Shown piece after piece: positions 10,270-19,819 of a DNA stretch of 30,342 bases. Origin of the DNA: Rhizophagus sp. LPA8_4_AMF (taxonomy: Eukaryota; Glomeromycota; Glomeromycetes; Glomerales; Glomeraceae). A program made the position numbers and the translations under genes. Position 1 is the first letter of the stretch. Each line of letters begins with the position of its first letter. Below the pieces are notes generated by a model, which was given only the letters and a program-made list of their open reading frames with translations, made no database searches and had not been told where the DNA came from. The stretch is taken from the NCBI GenBank assembly GCA_021464525.1, contig JADRCO010000580.1:1-30342 (forward strand), given 5' to 3'.

Positions 10270-10760
10270 TCTAAAGTTCGTCCTCCAAACCTAGAAAAAA
10301 ACTAAGATAAAGGGACACGTCAACGCATGATTATCGACGGCTACAGGATAACACAGTTCGGTGATATTCTAAACCCCCTATCAAATAACTAAGTTTCGGT
10401 ACTGACTCTCCAGACGTAGATTGTCAGACAATTCCGACTTCAGGGGTAACTTTCAGGACAAGTATCTATGTTAGGATTAGGATTTATGTTAGGATAAGAA
10501 ATAGGTAATTAGGTTAGGAACTTAGAGGTAGGGTTAAATTCAAACTAGAGACTGATTATTTATTTGTAAATTGTGATTATTTATTTATTTACAAAAAAAA
10601 TTTGTATATAATCGGATAAATAAACTAGTCCAAAACTAATCTAAAACTAATCTAAACATTAGATATTAAGATAAGCTAAACCAAGAAAACTAAGCAAACT
10701 AAACTAAGCCAACATCAAATTAAACAAAATCTAAACTAAGCAAAAATTGACTGAACGGCT
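10270..10760. repeat. Degenerate TTAGG / CTAA-word island
   Basis: Between 10465 and 10535 the words TTAGGATTAGG, TTAGGATAAG and AGGTTAGG recur. From 10625 to 10740, CTAATCTAAAACTAATCTAAAC and AAACTAAG words recur. The first half is also less AT-rich than its surroundings. It may be a degenerate simple repeat or the relic of an inserted element. No telomere claim is made, because the units are irregular. Confidence 0.35.
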
Positions 10761-11275
10761 CGATTTTACGTTGATTTATGTTTTGTCACTAAACAGAAAA
10801 TTGTGAAAATCACGTAGATGAATTTATGACGAACCTGTTGAGTAAACGAGACGATGCGCTTCTTGGATAAATATAACGTACAATACGTACAAGTAAACGA
10901 GATCGTGAAGAATTAATTATTATTATTAATTTTATTTTTTTTTAAAAAAAATTATCTTTTATTCTAAGTTTGAACTGATCAAGAGATATATATAAACTTA
11001 AAGATCCACACTTTAACCAGCGAAGAGATTAGACTATACAAGTTTACTTAATAACGTGTATATGTATAAATATATAGATATCAAGAAAAAGAGAAAAAGA
11101 AAAAATAGGGAAAGAAAAATAAATAAATTCATTAATATTAATATACTCCATCGTAAATATATACCATCGTGTTCGAAATCTTTATTATCTACAATAGAAA
11201 GATCATAATAATAAGAATCATGTACAACAAGTATAAAATCCAAAATAATTAAAAAATTAATTACCTATTTCAAAG

Positions 11276-12135
11276 TTATTGAAATCCTTTTAATTCACAA
11301 TATTTTTTATTAGCTTTCTCAATCATATCGAGAAGTTCAGTTTTAAGAAGAGTAATTTTATGATTTTTTTCGTTACAGGAAGTATCAACTTTATCAATTG
11401 AAATAGAAATCTGAGTGTTAGCCTCTTCGAATATACTATTGGTACTCTCAATTGTTTTGGTAAGTTTAGTCCGAAGTTTAGCAATTTCTTGACATTTTTC
11501 ATTATAAAGTTTTTCAACCAATTCAGTAGAAAAAGGTGTCTGAGAGACATGTCCATTTACGGTCGATCGATTAGTGGGCGTTAGTTGATCAGAGCTAAAA
11601 TGAAATGAAAGAAAGAAAAAGAAAAAAAAATATTATATAAATCATGGGTGCTAATAATGTCCGTAATTACATAATGCGCATAATTTAAAGTCTAAAGTTA
11701 TTCATCAACATACCTATTTGCCATTTCAACATCACCGTCATCATCACGACCTTTAGTTTCTTGACTTCCTTCTTTTGATTTTCGTTCTAGGTTTTCGTCC
11801 TTTTTCTTTTTTTCTTGATTGTCATCTTTCTTCTTTCTCTCTTTGGTTTTAATATAAATTTTTCTTACTAAATCATGAATTTTATTATCATCCCAGATAA
11901 TGCTGCAAGTTTGAGCCTTTTTCCCTGTTTTAAGAAATTCTTCCATAGCTTTAATCAAACTGTGAACTTTATTATAAACAGCTTTTGCATCTCGTTTATT
12001 ATTGTTGGTAGCTTCTATTGCTTTAAGACAAGCACTAAGATGGCTTGTACACCACATATCAATATTATTATTAATAAAATTTAAGATTTTAGTTAGTTCG
12101 TTATTCTCCCAGCGTAATGGTGTATCTTTAGGCAT
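11276..12135 (-). CDS. Gene F: two-exon family protein, doubled class-2 coil
   Basis: Exons 12135-11714 and 11594-11276 flank a 119-nt intron, the longest in the family (donor G/GTATGT, acceptor TTTTAG), phase 2, split codon AG/C (Ser), giving 246 aa, the longest member. Exon 1: RW at 8-9, IDMW, SACLKAI, AVYNKV, TGKK and CSIIW, then an expanded Lys/Asp/Glu tail (two KKKD-type runs), ending DGDVEMA. Exon 2: linker SDQLTPTNRSTV, then two coil units. Unit one is TPFSTELVEKLYNEK...SIFEEA; unit two is ISISIDKVDTSCNEK...YCELKGFQ. The two units align with each other, so the exon arose by internal duplication. The basic tail could act as a nuclear signal, which is inferred. A T/A tract adjoins the ATG. 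Confidence 0.88.
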
Positions 12136-13132
12136 CTTTTTTTTTATTGAAAAATTAAGAAAAAAATATGTTTATATTCAAAGAAATATTGAGAAAAATT
12201 TTTTTTTTTTACGTTAAAAATGTTCAAAGCTAAAGAACTGTTTAGAAATTTTTTTTATACTAAATAAAAAACTATTCAAAGCCAAAGAATGAAGGTTTAG
12301 AATTTTTGTTAAAAAAAAGGAAGAAAAGAAAAATATTTATTTATCTAAATTGCTTAGTCGTGTCGTTGTACAAAAAGAAAAGTGATTTTTAACAATCGAT
12401 TTTGGAAAAGAATAAAGTTTCCTTCAATAGTTAAGTTCACCGGAGAACCGGAAAAAAGAATTTTTTTATCAAACTTTAAGAAAGGATATATATAAGATAT
12501 GCGATAAAAAAAGTTTGTTTAACCAAATCAAACAGTTGATCCTTTTTATTCAAGTACCATTGAGAGACGTACTTGATAATTTACCTAGCACAAACTCCGA
12601 TGATACATATTCTTACTTATATGTTGTTATCCTTTGCTTTGCTTTATCACTCTAATAAAAACTATTTTAAGATAAACTTGAAATATCCTGAATATTTAAG
12701 TTTGTTCATGTATAGCATGTGAAAGTTATAACTAGCAGAAATGTAAGATGAACCAATTAATTATATAAACTTATTCAATTAGTTATCACAAAATAACCGG
12801 GTAAATTCTGATATAGAAAGAATTTATTTATATTATGTAGTATTATAAAATTACAGTCGACCTAATGGCCCTGAGGCTAACCACCTTTCTTCTGTTCACG
12901 AACACACCAATCACAAATTTATCTAAAGCATTGAAGTATCGAGTTTAGAACGAAGAGAAAAAAAATTGATTTATTATTAAAAAATATCTAGAGATACATT
13001 AGATACATTTTGATCGATTGTATTGTATTGTATGCAAAAAAAAAATTATGTATAAAATATCAAATAATAAAAATTATTAAAAAAAATGAAAATATAGTTC
13101 TAATTTATGAATTACGCCATAACCCAAACTAT
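12136..13132. other. Intergenic stretch between genes F and G
   Basis: F promoter side: the shared upstream element is at 12421-12446. A less AT-rich patch at 12853-12915 has no open frame of note. The rest is AT-rich with no gene seen. Confidence 0.5.
12421..12446 (-). promoter_or_regulatory. Shared upstream element, gene F copy
   Basis: On the minus strand it reads TCTCCGGTGAACTTAAC then TATTGAAGG. It lies about 290 bp 5' of the F start and aligns with the elements of C and H, including the CGGAGA half of the inverted pair. Confidence 0.35.
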
Positions 13133-13882
13133 TCACCGAAAGTTATTCAGTTGTTCATATTTATCATTAATTTCATTAATAATATTGGAAAGTTCATCTC
13201 GAAGTTTAGTAATTTCTTCAATTTTTTTGTCGAAAATATTAATAGCGTTTTCTTTTGAGCAAAATACTATATTAACTTTTGATACTTCAAATGTATTATT
13301 AGTTTCTTCAATCTTTTTCATAACCTTGGATCGATTTTGAGATAGTTGATTTAATTTCTCACTATAAAGTTTGTTAATCGCCTCAGTTGAATAAGGTGCT
13401 GGTTCATCATCGTCTATTTCCGTTCGAATAGTGGATGTATCGCTAAGGAAATAATAAATTATAAATAAATATTACAATTAATAACATCAAAATAAACTTT
13501 GATCATCTTACCTATTATTATCATCACTTTCAATTTGATTTTCTTTACTTTTTTCTTTACTTTTTTCTTTAGTTTTAATATAAATATTTTCTACCAATTC
13601 ATGAATTCTTTTATTATCCCATATAATGGTACAAGTACTTGACTTTTCGCCAGTTTTATGATATTTTGCCATACTATTAATTAATATACGAATTTTATTA
13701 TAAACTGATTTTGCATCCCGTCTATTGTTAGTTTCTTCAATCGCTTTGGCGGAAGCGTTGACTCGATTTGAATGCCACATTTCAAAATTATTATCAAGAA
13801 ATTCTAAAATTCCAACAAGCTCCGTAGAACTCCAACGCATTTGTTCTCGAAATGTCTCTCTTTGTTTTCTTATCGGTGGCAT
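13133..13882 (-). CDS. Gene G: two-exon family protein, doubled class-2 coil
   Basis: Exons 13882-13512 and 13442-13133 flank a 69-nt intron (donor G/GTAAGATG, acceptor CCTTAG), phase 2, split codon AG/C (Ser), giving 226 aa. Exon 1 has a longer leader (MPPIRKQRETFREQ), then RW at 16-17, FEMW, NASAKAI (the usual Cys is Ser), SVYNKI, TGEK and CTIIW. The tail holds a KEKSKEKSKE repeat and a short acidic end (ESDDNN). Exon 2 has an acidic linker (EIDDDEPAPYS) and two coil units, the first EAINKLYSEK and the second ENAINIFDKK, ending QLNNFR. It aligns along its whole exon 2 with H. An ATT microsatellite abuts the start codon on its 5' side, in the place where other members carry a T/A tract. Confidence 0.87.
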
Positions 13883-13909
13883 ATTATTATTATTATTATT
13901 ATTATTATA
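13883..13909. repeat. ATT microsatellite against the gene G start codon
   Basis: About nine ATT units directly precede the ATG of G (AAT on its coding strand). Length changes here would alter the 5' UTR. Confidence 0.9.
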
Positions 13910-14386
13910 AATTTTGAATTTTTTTTTTAAGTTCTTAAAAAAAGATTAAAAAAAGATTAAAAAAAAAAATAAAAAATTTTCAAAGTTAAAAGGATAAATT
14001 AGAAATAATTTTTTTTTTTTTTTTTGCTAAACGCAAAATGTTATTTATCTCGGAGGAATAGCAAAACAGGAATCACCATCATACGACAATTAAGTTATGA
14101 TCCGCGCTCACCGCCTCAATCAAGTTGTACAAGAAGAAAATAAAGTTTACAAGGAAAATAAAGTTTGGACTTTTTTTATAATAACTACAAAAGTAGAATA
14201 GTTTTTTGGTGAAAAATTCCCATCAGTAGAACTTTATTTTGTTTCATATGTTTGATGATGATGAAAATGGAAATTTTATGATAAAGAGATTTGGTTAGGA
14301 TAATTGTCAGAGAATATAATTAATTTTATTATATCTGCAAAATTTTTTTTTTTCGTAAAATAATTGGCTACAAGTAACAAAGAAGC

Positions 14387-15050
14387 TTCGTTTAGTCATT
14401 AAATGGAAATTTTTTCATTTTATTAGGTCTGAAAAAAAAAAATAAACAAAAAATTATGGAAGTCAAATTCCTTTACTATATTCATATGGCTCTATTCCGC
14501 TATTTTGAAATCTTTTTTTTAAGCATTTATTTAATAACTTTTGTGATTCATTTTGCATAAAAAATTTGTGTCATTATCGATCAACTTATTTCGCTTGTTT
14601 CGTTTAATCCGTTAAATGGAATTTTATAAGGGCTGAAAAAAATAAACAAAGAGTTATGGAAGACAAAGACAAATTTACTCTCACCCATATTCACATGGCT
14701 TTATCTGAATTAAATATCTATTCTGCTATTTTGAAATCTTTTTTAAGAATTTATTAAATAATAACTTTGTGATAGAGAGAACCAATCATTTTCCATAAAA
14801 ATTCGTGTCAACTTGTTTCGTCTAATCGTTAAATGGAAATTATTTCATTTTGTCAGGGCTGAAAAAATAAACAAAAGATTTATGGAAGACAAATTCTTTA
14901 AAACTTTACTCTCATTCACATGGCTTCATCGGAATTAAATCAGCTATTCTGTTATTTTGAAATCTTTTTTAAGCATTTATTAAATAACCTTGTGATAGAG
15001 AACCATTTATTCTGCATAAAAGCTAATGTTGCTCGTTATCGATCAACTTG
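14387..15050. repeat. Three tandem copies of a roughly 212-234 bp unit
   Basis: Each copy starts at a TTCGTYTAATCGTTAAATGG-like sequence (14387, 14599, 14817). It then runs through GGGCTGAAAAAAATAAACAAA, TTATGGAAGACAAA, CACATGGCT, TATTTTGAAATCTTTTTTAA and GATCAACTTG. Copies differ by substitutions and small indels. No open frame is shared, so it looks like a local non-coding satellite. Confidence 0.85.
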
Positions 15051-15590
15051 TATTTTTTAACGTAGATTTTAACTACTATAAAATATCTAAAGACGCGATA
15101 TATGAAGACCTTTATAAATTTTATTCAATATATAACGAGTTGCACAATAATTTTATTATAAATTATTAACTTTAATAATAATATAAAAAAAAAAGTTGCG
15201 AAGAAGTACAGTACATTTATTATTTATTCTTGGCAATTAGAAATTTCTATTTGCAAGAAATTCTTTCAACTTCTTGTCAATTATCTACATTCACATGCCA
15301 ATCTTATATTGTTACATCGATATATTGTTACATCAAAGATGTGCAATTTTGTGTATCAAAAAATATAACTAATTTATCAGGTGTTCTTTTAAGGGGATTA
15401 AAAAAGGCGCACAAGAACATAGCCTACTTTTAAAAAACAACGTTTTGTTAAAGATCTATAGAGCAAAGGTATATTAATTAATTTAGAATTTCAAAAAAAA
15501 TAAGGTATTATATATAAAATACGTATTAAGTGAAATTAAATAACAAATTCATAGAAGGCAACTAGTGCTTTCCTTTGATCATCATTAACC

Positions 15591-15737
15591 TCAATTTTTA
15601 AAAATTTTAAACAATTTAGAATAGTATTTCTGACAGTATTTACATGTAACCTCCTTCGGGTGGAAAGAAAAATATGGTATGTGCCCAGACTGTTCAAAAT
15701 TCAGCGGGATAAATGTAGTAATAATGCACTTCGTCAT
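15591..15737 (-). CDS. Doubtful 48-aa open frame with a CxxC pair
   Basis: It reads MTKCIITTFIPLNFEQSG then FHPKEVTCKYCQKYYSKLF. The CKYC pair after a basic stretch hints at half of a zinc finger (BED-like fingers have C-x2-C), but no paired His or Cys follows before the stop. It may be a relic exon or chance. Confidence 0.18.
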   Translation of the reverse strand: MTKCIITTFIPLNFEQSGHIPYFSFHPKEVTCKYCQKYYSKLFKIFKN

Positions 15738-15837
15738 GTTTGAAACTTTTGTTAGTAAAAAAAATGAAAGAAATAAAATTATTAATAAGAATTTAAATTT
15801 TGACAATTTAAATTAAAACGAATTAATTACCAATCAA

Positions 15838-16579
15838 TCATTGAAAGTTTTTCAATTCTTCAAATTTATTATTAGCGATCCTGATTATATCGATAAGTTC
15901 GATTTGAAGTTGACTGATTTTACTCAATTTCTCGTTACATATACTTTTAGCTCTCTCAGCCGAATAAAAAATTTTAACATTTGACTTTTCAAATGTATCA
16001 TTGGCTTCCTCAATCTTTTTGATAAGCAAGGATTGATTTTGATAAACTTGATTAACTTTCTCATCACAAAGTTTGTTCACCGCCGCAATTGATAAAGGCG
16101 AAATTGATAAAGGCGCAATTGATAACGACGTCTCAGTATTTGTTTGATCATCGCTAAAAATGAAAATATAATATAATAAATTATTAAATGCTAAATAATT
16201 AATAAATTTATAATTTAAAGCTAACTTACTCTATGGACATCTCAATGTCATCGTCAGCTGTAGTTTCTTTATTTTCCTTTTTTTCTTTTGTTTTGATGTA
16301 CATCTTTTCTACTAAATTGTAAATATTTTCATCTTCCCATATGACAGCACAAGACGGTGTCTTTCTACCTGACTCATGATATTCTTCCATAGCCTTAATC
16401 AGATTGTAAATTTTAGCATAAGCAGCTTTTTCGTCTCGATTGATATTGGTTTCCCTAATCGCCATATTGCAAGCATTACGATGATTCGCAAACCATATAT
16501 CAAAATTATTATTTAGATAGGTCAGAATGCCAATAAGTTCTAAATTTTTCCATCGTATTGGTTGGCCTTGTTTTGACAT
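15838..16579 (-). CDS. Gene H: chimeric family member, I/J-like N-domain with a G/F-like coil
   Basis: Exons 16579-16230 and 16153-15838 flank a 76-nt intron (donor GTAAGT, acceptor TTTTTAG), phase 2, split codon GA/C (Asp), giving 221 aa. The frame is open upstream (MIFFLKKKK), but MSKQGQPIRW matches the family start. Exon 1: RW at 9-10, LELIGILTYLNNNF, FDIW, NACNMAIRETNINRD, AAYAKI, SGRK, SCAVIW, and the acidic end DDDIEM. This domain is closest to I and J by eye. Exon 2 instead resembles G: a linker with three PLSI-type units, coil unit one AAVNKLCDEK...DTFEKS, and unit two ERAKSICNEK...FEELKNFQ. So the two halves have different nearest relatives. A T/A tract adjoins the ATG. Confidence 0.88.
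16086..16130 (-). repeat. 15-bp coding repeat in gene H exon 2 linker
   Basis: Three units of about 15 bp (plus-strand core AATTGATAAAGGCG) encode LSIAP, LSISP and LSIAA just before the first coil unit. Confidence 0.75.
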
Positions 16580-16643
16580 TTTTTTTTTTTTTAAAAAAAA
16601 AATCAAATTAAAAATTAAAAATATAATATAAATTTTTTTAAAG

Positions 16644-16674
<31 letters not shown>

Positions 16675-16759
16675 AGATACAATTTATTATTTATACTGTT
16701 CAAATAGTGGGAATAGAACTCTATTTATATTATTTACACAAATAACATGATTTTTTTTT

Positions 16760-17110
16760 TCATTATAAGACTTTTTTTTAACATCTATATTAGAGACGGT
16801 AAAATAAAAATCAATTTTTTCCGTTTACTCAATTAATTTCCTTTCATAGTTAAGCTATCGGAGAGAATTTCCCCTATCCATGATATACAGAATTAGTGGT
16901 ACAATGAATTTTGTTTAGAGTACTTACCTCAATTTTTGAATGGTGTAGCTTTAAAAAAAAAAGAATACCGGATTACCGGACAATTACAAGACAATGGGCA
17001 GAAGTCAATACATCAGTTGAACGAATGTTGTATTCAAAAAATTAATAAGATTCTTTATAATTACGTTAACGGGATTTTTTTAACATAATGTTTAAATGGC
17101 GTTTGTTTTA
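16760..17110. repeat. Block X, copy 1 (5' flank of H)
   Basis: Shared words with copy 2 at 18270-18840: TTAGAGACGG(T/C)AAAA, TAGTTAAGC, AATGGTGTAG, ACCGGA/ACCAGA, TGTATTCAAAAA, and ATAATGTTTAAAT followed by GCG. Confidence 0.65.
16840..16886 (-). promoter_or_regulatory. Shared upstream element, gene H copy
   Basis: On the minus strand the core reads TTAACTATGAAAGG, about 261 bp 5' of the H start, with CGGAGAGAATTTCCCC beside it. It aligns with the elements of C and F, and the core with I and J. Confidence 0.35.
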
Positions 17111-17127
17111 TTTTTTAATACTGGCAT
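17107..17127 (-). pseudogene. Possible start-codon stub of a deleted family gene
   Basis: At the X/Y junction, the minus strand has an A-run then ATG followed by codons for PVLKNK. This parallels the start of gene I (A-run, ATG, SVPKKR) at the DNA level as well. After about seven codons the sequence passes straight into block X, which in gene I lies about 170 bp beyond the stop codon. The best reading is a deletion of nearly the whole gene that left the 5' flank and a stub. The stub is short, so chance cannot be excluded. Confidence 0.4.
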
Positions 17128-17149
17128 TTTTTTTAGGTAGTTAAAAAAG

Positions 17150-18250
17150 TTTTTCGTATAAGCACCAATAAATATTATTTATTGTTTTATACAAATATAA
17201 GGCGTAAAAGTTATAAAGAGAAAAAGGTAATGATAGAAGGATTTGCTAAAATTTTTTGGTTTGATTTGGAAAAAATGAAGTGTGTGCATATCTTTAGCTG
17301 CGGAGATATAAACATGATCTTATGCTCCCCTTAAATTCGTAAAATCCGGTTTGTTTGTTTGATTAACCTCGTGGGAATAACTAAAAATGTATTCTCATGA
17401 ACAAAGAATTTTATTGTGAGTATTATATGATCATTGATATACTGTAGTACAGTAAAAAAACAAATTTTTAGCTTTAAAGTTTAAAGTTCATATCACATAT
17501 CACATATCACATAACTTGTTATCTGCAATCGTGTTCGTTAACATCACAAATAATTTCATTAATAGCTAAAAAAAATATACATGAATTATTTTAAAGTACG
17601 TGACATTTAATAAATTACCAAATTCAATTCTACTTAAGAATGCCATTGGTTCTCGTGGTATACTTTATTTTGATCTTTTATTTTTATTGTGGCACTTTTT
17701 TTCAAATAAAAAGATAATAAATAATCCGGTTTTAAAATTTTTCTTTGTTTTTTAATTAACAAAAAAAGAAAGTTGTATAGGAAAAAAAGTCTCATAATTC
17801 TCAATCTCGCTAACTAAATTCATGACGATGCACAAATATTCGGATTTATCGGAGTTTGGAAAAATAAAATAGAAAAAAAGAAATCATAAATTGGCTTTCC
17901 TCTTTATAGTCAATTTCTACCTTTTTTAAATAAAGATTCTGCACGATAAATTTTTTTTTAATAGTTCTTTATAAAATTATGGATCATATGAGTTATTCTC
18001 GGCATCTTCCACAATATGCATCAAACAATGGTTAAAGTAAGAATATAAATAATTAATAGCTATTACATGCTATCTATATACGTGCTATCCGGCAGATCAT
18101 GTCGTACTACACTGCAAAAGAAACGCCACTAGAATCCTTCGTTATGTTATAAAAATTCAGAAACCGACTGGTGTTTTTGGAGACAAGATCAGAAAACTTT
18201 GATATTTTTGTTTCCTTATTATTTTCCTTTATAATTTACGAAAGGTAGAA
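17150..18250. repeat. Block Y, copy 1 (no gene attached)
   Basis: It shares ordered landmarks with 19820-21180 and 26430-27480: AATCCGGTTTTAAAA, TTTGTTTTTTAATTAACAAAA, GATTTATCGGAGTT, CTCGGCATCT and GGTGTTTTTGGAGA. Order and orientation are kept. Confidence 0.65.
17489..17515. repeat. Heptamer tandem repeat (CATATCA)
   Basis: Three copies and a partial copy of CATATCA run head to tail inside block Y copy 1. Confidence 0.8.
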
Positions 18251-18269
18251 TTTTATTTTATATATTCAT

Positions 18270-18840
18270 ACAAATACTAGGACTTTTTTTTCATATGTAT
18301 AGTTTAGATTATATTAGAGACGGCAAAACAAAATCAAATTTTTTCGCTTACTTACAGTAATTAAAAATGGAAGATGGTTTCCTTACATAGTTAAGCTTTA
18401 TCAAGGTCCATAATTGTATTTCAAAAGAGAATTCTATGATAATCAGAAACATCAGAAGCATGCAAAATTAATACAAATAATTTTGTCAAAATTAAATGAA
18501 GAGTACTTTAACGCCATTTTCAAAATGGTGTAGTCTGGTATATTTGAAAAAAAAGGAGTACCAGATTATTAATAACCAGACAACTTACAGGACAAAAACC
18601 AGATATCAATTGGACGAATGCTGGTATTCAAAAATTAATAGTACAAACCTCATTTCTAAAAATAATTTCTAAAATTACATTATTATATTCGCTTTGTATT
18701 TTTATTTTATCATGAATCATATAAATGACGTTGTTCGTATCACTAAAATGTATCAATATGCTTGTCATACATTGGCGTGGGATTTTTTTTTTAATATAAT
18801 GTTTAAATTGCGCATTGACTTTTAAAAATAAACGTCAGAT
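18270..18840. repeat. Block X, copy 2 (3' side of gene I)
   Basis: It matches 16760-17110, and its later part matches 25065-25450 beside gene J (GCCATTTTC, AGGACAAAAACC, AAAAATAATTTCT, ATAGATGACG/ATAAATGACG). It includes a copy of the TAGTTAAG core at 18388-18397. Confidence 0.65.
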
Positions 18841-18983
18841 AAACAAAGATCATTTTTAAAGAAAATTTATTTTGGTTAAATTATATTTGAATTCATGTAA
18901 ATAATTTGACAATTTAGCGATCAATTAATTAATTAAAAAGATATTCGGTAATTATATAAAATAAAAAAGTTGAAATAAGTAAT

Positions 18984-19743
18984 CTACATCACAGGAGATT
19001 TTGAAGATTCTCCAGTAAATTTCTTCAATTCATCTAATATATTATTAGCTTTCTGAATTAATTCGATTAACTCAGTTCGACGATGAGTAATTTGTTCATG
19101 TAAATCACGAACTTCCTTATTTTTCTTTTTAATTATATTTCTATTTATTTCAACTAATCGGTCATAATTTTGAATCTGTTCGTTGTAAATCTTGTCAACC
19201 ATGTCAATGGTAAAAGGAATTTGAGGAACATCAGTAACATTGATAGTCGTCATATTACTAAATAGAATAATAAAATTTAATATCGTATTTAAAAAAGAAT
19301 TAGAGATTTCAAAAAAAATCATCATACTTGTTATTCATTACGTCACCGTCACCGTCACCGTCACTCGTACAATTTGAAGTTTCTTTTTCACTTTTCTTTC
19401 TTACTCCTTCTTTGGTTTTATCATACATTTCTTTTACCAAATCATAAATTTTGCTATTATCATCATCCCACATGACAGCGCAAGAATTTGACTTTCTACC
19501 TGTCTCAAAATATTCTTCTAAAGCCTTAATCATACTGTTAATTTTAGTATAAAGTGCTTGTTCATTACGATTGATATTGGTCTCTCTAATCGCATCAGTG
19601 CAAGCTTTTTGATGATTTTCTTTCCATAAATTAAAATTATTATTAAGAAATGTTAGGACTCCAAGAAGTTCTAAAGGTTTCCATCGTGTTTGTGGAGTTG
19701 GTTGATCTCGATGTACCTCTTTTCTTTTTTTTGGTACTGACAT
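18984..19743 (-). CDS. Gene I: two-exon family protein, class-1 coil, paralogue of J
   Basis: Exons 19743-19328 and 19257-18984 flank a 70-nt intron (donor GTATGATG, acceptor ATTTAG), phase 2, split codon AA/T (Asn), giving 229 aa. The frame is open upstream to 19791, but MSVPKKRKEVHRDQ matches J, so 19743 was chosen. The basic leader KKRK could be a nuclear signal (inferred). Domain: RW about residues 20-21, LELLGVLTFLNNNF, FNLW, KACTDAIRETNINRN, ALYTKI, TGRK and SCAVMW. The end before the intron is a GDGDGDV run coded by three 6-bp repeats. Exon 2: NMTTINVTDVPQIPFTID, then KIYNEQIQNYDRL and a long coil, with an extra tail GESSKSPVM after the usual end. The intron shares TTTGAAATCTCTAATTC with the intron of J. 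Confidence 0.88.
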
Positions 19744-19819
19744 GTTTTTTTTTAAAAAAAAAAAATTGGTATAAGGAGTAAATAATATCAAAATTTGAAT
19801 AATTTGAATGTTTTTAAAT

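Larger units (their letters stand above)
9304..11275. other. Intergenic stretch between convergent genes E and F
   Basis: E and F are convergent, so this is 3' flank on both sides. It holds two neighbouring 49-bp-period duplications (9683-9780 and 9891-9990). An island at 10270-10760 has many TTAGG-like words on one side and CTAA-rich words on the other. AT-rich filler makes up the rest. The frame at 11034-11243 is hydrophobic and AT-driven; I do not call it a gene. Confidence 0.5.
13883..15837. other. Intergenic stretch between genes G and H
   Basis: It holds the G microsatellite, a three-copy tandem repeat (14387-15050) and a short doubtful open frame (15591-15737). The open frame at 15230-15433 begins at TTG and shows no motif. 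No other gene was recognised. Confidence 0.5.
16580..18983. other. Gene-poor duplicated stretch between H and I (blocks X, Y, X)
   Basis: From H outward: the H promoter with its shared element; block X (about 16760-17110); a possible gene stub (17107-17127); block Y (about 17150-18250); then a second block X (about 18270-18840) and the 3' flank of I. X and Y recur around gene J. No complete gene was seen. Confidence 0.6.

Noticed and set aside
15230-15433. Plus-strand frame between G and H
   Set aside because: It begins at TTG, lacks an ATG near its start and shows no domain.
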